Shown here: positions 58,241 to 64,000 of the stretch, one piece after another
How positions within the stretch are numbered: position 1 is the stretch's first letter
How the letters are laid out: the number at the start of each line of letters is the position of its first letter
Assembly (NCBI RefSeq): GCF_000003195.3
Contig: NC_012870.2
Span: 2,079,501-2,143,500 of the forward strand
Direction of reading: 5' to 3'
Origin: Sorghum bicolor
Lineage: Eukaryota > Streptophyta > Magnoliopsida > Poales > Poaceae
Length of the DNA: 64,000 nucleotides
The notes under the pieces: generated by a model
Database searches by the model: none
What the model was told of the DNA's origin: nothing
Seen by the model: the letters and a program-made list of their open reading frames with translations, nothing else
Position numbers and translations under genes: made by a program

Positions 58241-59772
58241 ATCGTCCAAATGTTTGTTCATATCTCCAGGATCACCTGTAATCTTCTCTTTTCTCTCCAT
58301 GTGTCGAACAGAGTTCTTTTGTAGTCATTCGCCTTGTTCTGCAGGGTGCAGAGATGGCCACTCTTTGATCATGCCACGTTTTTTTGTAATAGTCTTGTGT
58401 TCTCATGCTTCTCTACTTGATGTTATCCATTGCCCGCCGTCTGTACTCTGGTGCACATCATATATAAGTACGATAGAATGATACCCTTCGCCTTGCTCTG
58501 ATGCTTCTCTACGATAAAATGATACCTTTTGTTTGGCTGAAAAGCCATAGCTGAAAGCATTGTTCGCTCATTTGTTGTGAGAGAAAAATATTGCTGAATG
58601 GCTAGTAGATTTGGCAGATAAGCTCAAGCGAATAGGGATTGATGATTGGTGAAACAAAAAGGAATAAGGATTCTGGTGATTGGTGAAAAAAAAGGGTACT
58701 CCAATAGTTCTTCAATTAGACCCTGAATATTGTCTCATCTATTCTTGGTTTCTCATTTATTTATGATTTCTCGCTAGCCAAAAACAAAGAGAGAGGATGA
58801 CTCTCCAAACTGCTGACAAAATATAGAGAAACCGTTGCAAGATGAACAAGATATTTCCAAATAAGGGTTTAGAGAATGAGACTCTTGGAGATGCTCATGC
58901 TCATGCCATCAATAGAACAGCACGGCCCACTGATCTACTACCTGCTTGTGCGTATTACAAGGTCATTATACTGCACATCAGGTGTAATAGACTGAGAGCC
59001 CATCTACAGGAGTAGGATAACAACTAGAGCCCGCAAACGAGAATATGATGTGATTGTGATGCTGCAGAGTGTCTGCTAGACCTCATGTTGGAACAACCAC
59101 ACATCAAGTATTCAAGTAGCTTTTGGGCTCTTGCTCACAGCGTCACCTGTTGTACGTGCATGACAGCGTCGATCTATATTACTACTCGTTTCTTTACTGT
59201 CATTTTCCTGTTCTTCATCAATCAATCAGTGTGACTCGTAGTATTAAAATGTCATACAGTACTTGTTTATGTTGCCTGTATCTTTCTTATTAAATGTCTG
59301 CCTACTAACATGAAAGGGATACATAAATATGGATTGCAATAATATATTGGGCACGTGGTGATCCGCGTCATTATTATTGCACGTATCTGATCGTAACCCT
59401 GTCCCTTGATTAATGATCCATTCTTTCATCGCTGGATACACACTCCTGCTGTAAAAACGATGGCCTCACGCCATTGTATGAAAAGGGTACGAATACGACA
59501 ACTTCTTTCACTCTAGACAAAGATGAGCCATGGTATTTTCTACTGTTGGTTGATTTGTTATGAGAGAAAAATACTACTAAATAGCTAACAGATTCAGCTG
59601 AGAAGCTCAAGTGAAATAGACTGAAGATTTATTGGTTCGGCACGTTGCTTATCTTCTGAATTTCACTGAAAAGATAGCTCGAGCTGTCATGTACTGCTCT
59701 ATAGATTTATGAAACTCATGTGGTCCTCTTGGGATAGGATGGATGAATCCTGACGAATCCAAGCTAGAATAA
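58241..59772. other. L18 3' flank and intergenic DNA
   Basis: No gene supported. The words TTGTTGTGAGAGAAAAATA (near 58573) and TTTGTTATGAGAGAAAAATAC (near 59555) recur, with AGATTTGGCAGATAAGCTCA and AGATTCAGCTGAGAAGCTCA following each, so two copies of one degraded element about 980 bp apart are present. Confidence 0.45.
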
Positions 59773-60017
59773 GGCCTTGTTTAATCCAAATTTTTTTTAG
59801 ATTTTGTCACTGTAGCACTTTCGTTATTATTTGACAAATATTATCTAATTATGGAGCAACTAGGCTTAAAAGATTCGTCTCGTGATTTACAGGTAAACTG
59901 TGTAATTAGTTATCTTTTTTTTTATCTATATTTAATATTTCATACATGTGTCACAAGATTCGATGTGATGGGGAATCTTGTAAAGTTTTGGGTTTATGGG
60001 TGTATCTAAACAAGGCC
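59773..60017. mobile_element. Tourist-like MITE with TAA duplication
   Basis: Ends GGCCTTGTTTAATCC and ATCTAAACAAGGCC. TAA flanks both sides (59770-59772, 60018-60020). Confidence 0.9.
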
Positions 60018-60119
60018 TAAGCACAGCGACCTGCATTAACTTGCATTTGGTTAATTTTCTTCATGCCGATCAGTTTCACCATCACGTCCTCTCACATCTT
60101 TGCATTTGCATTGTTTCTC

Positions 60120-60180
60120 AAGCAACGTGACAGGGAATCTTGAAAACTTTTTGCTTTTTGGTGTGAACTAAACAAGGCCG
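60120..60180. mobile_element. Truncated end of a GGCCTTGTTTAG-type MITE
   Basis: Only the right end remains: CAGGGAATCTTGAAAACTTT through GTGAACTAAACAAGGCC. No left end or duplication was found. Confidence 0.6.
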
Positions 60181-60437
60181 TAAAAGATAATAATGTGTTG
60201 GTAAGCAGCTATCTTATATCTGCAATTCCTGAAAGAGCTCTTCTTCCAAGAGAATATTGTGTGTCAGTTTCAAAAAAAAAAAAAGAATACTGTGTTGGCC
60301 GGTGCATGTGTCAAGACACTGACTAGTGGGCCCAACTGTCTTGTCCAGGTAACAGGATTACAGGAGACTGGAGATGTGTCGAGACACTGACTAGTGGGGA
60401 AGCCCAACAAACCCCGCAGCAGCCGGCGCAGGCAAAG

Positions 60438-60782
60438 ATGGCGGACGTGAGCGGCAGCGGCTTCGGGGGCCGGCGACCGCCGGGGCTGCTGGCGAACGCG
60501 GCGAAGCGCAAGGACGGGTTCGTGCAGCTCTTCCTGATGGCGGGCGTCTTCATGATGAGCCTGCGGTCTCTGGGCCAGAAGCACCGCCTCCGCGACCTCG
60601 ACGACGACACCGCCGACCTCCGCCGCGAGCACGAGGACCTCTCTCTCCGCGCGCGATGCCTCCAGGACGCGCTCCGCAGGGAGGCTGACGCCGACTCGTC
60701 CGGCGCCATCGCGTCCCACCTCCGCCGCATCTTCGCCGCTCACCCTGCGCCCGCCGCCGGCGGTGGCGGCGAGGACCAGTAG
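60438..60782 (+). CDS. Small plant membrane protein with one TM helix and coiled coil
   Basis: Single exon, 114 aa. Residues 1-25 are Gly/Arg-rich (GGRRPPGLLANAAKRKDGF). A hydrophobic segment of about 18 residues follows (VQLFLMAGVFMMSLRSLG), then a charged coiled coil (RLRDLDDDTADLRREHEDL continuing to about residue 90) and a short Ala/Pro/Gly tail. The pattern 'LLANA.KRKD.F.QLF...G....S.RSLGQK.R...L..D...L..E...L' is one I recall from uncharacterised conserved plant proteins of similar size. Function is unknown. The 5' flank carries a short direct repeat (GACACTGACTAGTGGG at about 60315 and 60383). Confidence 0.78.
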   Translation: MADVSGSGFGGRRPPGLLANAAKRKDGFVQLFLMAGVFMMSLRSLGQKHRLRDLDDDTADLRREHEDLSLRARCLQDALRREADADSSGAIASHLRRIFAAHPAPAAGGGGEDQ

Positions 60783-62428
60783 CTGGCTAACTCTTTTCTT
60801 CTCCGCGTTCTTGTTCTACGATACGTATATCTAGTGACTAGCGGTGAGACTATTGCTGCTGCCTCAAGATCCATGGCAGCGCACGCCATGTGTTTGGGGA
60901 AATGCCGCAATGCAGCTACCTTGAGATGTATTGTTGATTGAGACTTCAAACTTCTTCGCGTTTCGGATGGATCAATCAATGATCCTTTTATTTTACTTAA
61001 CAAATAAAAGAAAAAAAACTTGTGTGCAAGTGCAATGTTGAAACGATCCTTGGGTTCGTTCGGCCAAGTGCTTTCCTTCATGGCCACCAAGACCAAGGCA
61101 TATGAATACAGTGGGTATGAGAGCATTGTTAACCCGTGTACGGATAATTTAGACTCCACGGGTGCGGCTGTCGACAGGTACGTACCGGTTGCCATTTTAA
61201 ACTGTGATGCGTTCATGAAAGATCTCTTCTTGCAAAAGATTCACATGGTCATTTCGTTGAGAGCTCTCGGTCGATGGACAGTTGATCATTCAGAAAAGAT
61301 TTTTCCAGAAGCGATCGACAGTTCATCATTCAGAAAAGGATTTCCAGAAGCGAAAAAAATAAAAGAGAGAAAGAGCAAAGGGCTCACGCGTGAGCCATTG
61401 GGAGTGGGACGGGTCTCAACTCTCAAGTGGGCGGCGGGTGCGTGATGTGTTGAGACAGTAGAGGCCCAACTGTCTGTCCAGGTAACAGGAGATGGCGATG
61501 TCTGTGCGCTGTGGCGGCAGATGCAGCGGCAGCGGCACGGTCGTGTGTTAAACGCTCAAACCTGTGTGCAAGGTTGACACGATCCTTGGCTCCGAAGACC
61601 AAGTGAAGTGCCTCTTTCCTAGCCGCCATGGCAAATGGCACCACGCACGGCTGCACTTGCAATGCGTATTGCCAACCACTGCTGTGGCGTGTGTGTAAGA
61701 TAGAAAGGTTTTATTTGCCCTGGACAAATGGCATGGCATGCGGAGGCATGAAGAAACGTTGAGAGGGCAGCTCTCGAGAAGCCTGATAACACGGCATCAT
61801 TCCCTTGTGCGCGAGTAATAACTACTCCCTCGGTTAAGTCATTCCAACAATGTTAAAGAGTCAAAGCATTTTTAAATTTGATCAAAAACATATAGAGAAA
61901 TATAAAGATTTATGTCATAAAATAGGTACACTATAAAAATATAACTAACAAATAATCTAATGATACTTGGTTGGTACCAAAAATATTATTATTTTACTAT
62001 ATAAATTTGGTCAAATTTGAAAAACTTTGACTCTCAAAGATTCTTGGAATGATTTATAATTTGGGACGGATGGAGGCAAGATAAAGTTTGAGAAATACTG
62101 AAGTTAACCAGCATCTCTTTTGGAGCTGTGTTCGAAAATATTTGCAGACGGCAGGCCGAAAGCAACGAGATTTGGACCGTGCTGCCACCGTAAACTTTGC
62201 GCCGACTTTTGGACTTTTTTTTACTCCGTGCGGAGTAAGCTTGTTGGTTTGGCCTAATCCACTTTATTTATGAACCAAACAGTACTGCAGCAATTGGCAT
62301 CGGTTCTTTCGCTTTCACAAAGTTAAACACAATCAAGATGGCAAGTGCCATCCTAGAATCTAAAGAAAAAGGTTAGCAAGCAGCAGAAGTTACCCGTTTC
62401 CCCAATTTAACACTCAACTCTTCTTTTA
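60783..62428. other. Intergenic DNA with partial duplication of the preceding gene's flanks
   Basis: Segment 61446-61510 (GTTGAGACAGTAGAGGCCCA, then CAGGTAACAGGA) resembles 60308-60375. Segment 61555-61640 (CTGTGTGCAAGGTTGACACG, then GATCCTTGG) resembles 61018-61090. A 33-39 bp tandem repeat (ATCATTCAGAAAAG, CCAGAAGCGA, two units) lies at 61281-61353. No gene is supported. Confidence 0.5.
61825..62077. mobile_element. Stowaway-like MITE
   Basis: Ends CTCCCTCGGTTAAGTCATTC and GATTTATAATTTGGGACGG/ATGGAGG, inverted. TA precedes it at 61823-61824. The interior words (TTTGATCAAAA, GATACTTGGTTGGTA) match the Stowaway copies at 24960 and 32682. Confidence 0.75.
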
Positions 62429-62773
62429 GGACCTGTTTAGATTGGGAACGAAAATTTTTTGGGTGTCACATCGGATGTGTCGGAAGGATGTCGGGAGGGG
62501 TTTTTAGAAACTAATAAAAAAACAAATTACATAGCTCGTCAGGAAACTGCAAGACAAATTTATTAAGCATAACTAATCTGTCATTAGCATATGTGGGTTA
62601 CTGTAGCACTTAAGGCTAATCCTGGAGTAACTAGTCTTAAAAGATTCGTCTCGCGATTCTCAACTAAACTGTGTAATTAGTTTATTTTTTTATCTACATT
62701 TAATATTCCATGTATGTGTCCAAAGATTCGATGGATGGATGAAAAAATTTTAGGTAGACAACTAAACAGGGCC
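62429..62773. mobile_element. Tourist-like MITE, about 345 bp subfamily
   Basis: Left end GGACCTGTTTAGATTGGGAA, right end ACAACTAAACAGGGCC. TTA flanks both sides (62426-62428, 62774-62776). Opposite orientation to the related elements at 14113 and 50837. Confidence 0.88.
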
Positions 62774-63110
62774 TTATATATAAAGAAGAAAGTAGCTTAA
62801 GGTGGAAAAGATATTTACAGTTAGGTGGCTCAGTGACGTCACTGTCGATTTCTATTTTCGAGAGAATATACAGTGGCATCGTAGCCGTCACCTACATAAA
62901 CTACTGGTAGATACGATGTATTATACTGTAATTACGTGTCGGATCGGATTTTGCTTGTTCAGGAGCAAACCAGGTACGAAAAAGAGAAGCATCTGGCAGT
63001 GGCAGCACATTTTGAATGCGTGGTTTGTTCAGCCAGCGTCGGACTCCACGGCGTGCCACCACGTGTGCATCCACGTTGTCGTACGCCGTCCCGTCGCGGT
63101 ACCCAGCTAC
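62774..63110. other. Intergenic DNA, no gene recognised
   Basis: Overlapping ORFs on both strands (62802-63206) without family features; they run into the next MITE. Confidence 0.4.
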
Positions 63111-63353
63111 GGCCTTGTTTACTCCCCTGAAAATTTTGCAAAATTTTTCACATTCTCCGTCACATCGAATCTTTAGACGCATGCATGGAGTATTAAATAT
63201 AGACAAAAATAAAAACTAATTACACAGTTTGGTCGGAATTGACAAGACGAATCTTTTGAGTCTAGTTAGTCCATGATTGGATAATATTTGTCAAATACAA
63301 ACAAAAGTGCTACAGTGTCCATTTCCCAAAATTTTCCAGAACTAAACAAGGCC
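63111..63353. mobile_element. Tourist-like MITE
   Basis: Ends GGCCTTGTTTACTCCCC and AGAACTAAACAAGGCC. Flanks (TAC on the left, TAG on the right) are a poor match for a 3-bp duplication, so one side may be mutated. The core is that of the 244-bp subfamily. Confidence 0.85.
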
Positions 63354-64000
63354 TAGGTGGCCAGGTCCGACTTCGTCTTTAATTTGCCTTTGGATCCAAT
63401 CCAATCATCCATGCATGCATCCAGCTAGGATTCGAGCACGTTGCCGTACGTAGCCGATCACGGACGGGATGATCACCAACACTGCACACGCCAATGTGTA
63501 GTGTCGGCGTGGGAAAAAAAAAACGGTGAACAGTAACTCGAGTCGATGATCTGCTTGACCGTACACACAATTATGCCTGAAAACTGATGGCGTACTACCG
63601 CTGCGCGACGAATAGAACATAATGAGTAGTCATAGGACGAAGGAATAGCGATTCCCACTGTGACGTGGCCGTGGTGGGCTCGTGTCCTGCACCCTGCGCC
63701 GGCATCTCCTAGTCCGTCCGTCCAAACCGAACGCAACACGACACCGTACGTGCCGGCCCAGGCCAGGCGGGTAGCTAGGTGGAGCGGCCGTCCGAAGCCG
63801 AGAAGGAACATGCCCCGCGCCGCGCGTCCAACGATCCAACCGAGCCCGGACGAGCGTTTCAATATGGCGGTGCCCCCAATCGCAAGCACGCGTCGTGCCG
63901 CCCCCGCGGCCGAGGGAATCCCTCCTCCACAGATTCCACCGCCCGCGCGCGCAGGAACACGACACGACGCTTTGCCCCTTTCCGTCCGTGTTCTGTTCCA
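63354..64000. other. Window end, GC-rich, no gene recognised
   Basis: Rising GC content towards 64000 could be a promoter or 5' region of a gene outside the window. ORFs on the minus strand at 63473-63965 overlap in different frames and show no domain. Confidence 0.35.

Noticed and set aside
61020..61445. 141-codon ORF
   Set aside because: It includes a tandem repeat and 3' flanking sequence of the membrane-protein gene, and has no domain.

Overview
This window is nuclear DNA from a grass, most likely Sorghum or a close Andropogoneae relative. The genes have plant-type GT-AG introns. The intergenic space is packed with short elements ending in GGCCTTGTTTAG (Tourist-like), CTCCCTCC-type Stowaway elements, hAT and Mutator-like elements, a solo LTR and LINE tails. 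The species call is inferred from repeat style; no search was run.

Layout. 1-3.3 kb is intergenic with a 663-bp solo LTR. 3.3-5.6 kb (+) encodes a secreted X8 wall protein with a degenerate GH17-like front half. 6.8-7.8 kb holds an A-rich tandem array that runs into a tRNA-Leu(AAG) gene on the minus strand. 8-15 kb is mostly non-coding with MITEs. 15.4-18.7 kb (+) is a six-exon GH28 polygalacturonase-like gene. 19.9-22.2 kb (-) is a five-exon guanosine deaminase-type gene. 24.9-37.5 kb contains two diverged copies of a block carrying a small tail-anchored basic protein gene; between them lie a probable Pack-MULE with a cysteine-protease prodomain scrap and an HSP20-like ORF. The second copy has been invaded by an hAT element nested inside another hAT element of the same family, and by a Tourist-like element.

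38.1-45.1 kb (+) is a 17-exon flap endonuclease 1 paralogue (FEN1-B type) with two GC-AG introns and no recognisable PCNA box. 47-58.2 kb is a tandem duplication of a three-gene cassette: small secreted peptide (-), HAD-family nucleotidase (+), plastid ribosomal protein L18 (+). The first unit keeps the working HAD gene but has a truncated, TE-broken L18. The second keeps a complete L18 but a decayed HAD gene. Both peptide genes remain open. 60.4-60.8 kb (+) encodes a small membrane/coiled-coil protein, followed by MITEs to the end of the window.

The genes are independent transcription units with no operon logic. Functions span cell wall (X8, GH28), purine and nucleotide metabolism (deaminase, HAD), DNA replication and repair (FEN1) and plastid translation (tRNA-independent L18). 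The most informative structure is the use of the two duplications as internal controls: several transposons can be dated and delimited exactly because the paralogous copy retains the empty site.
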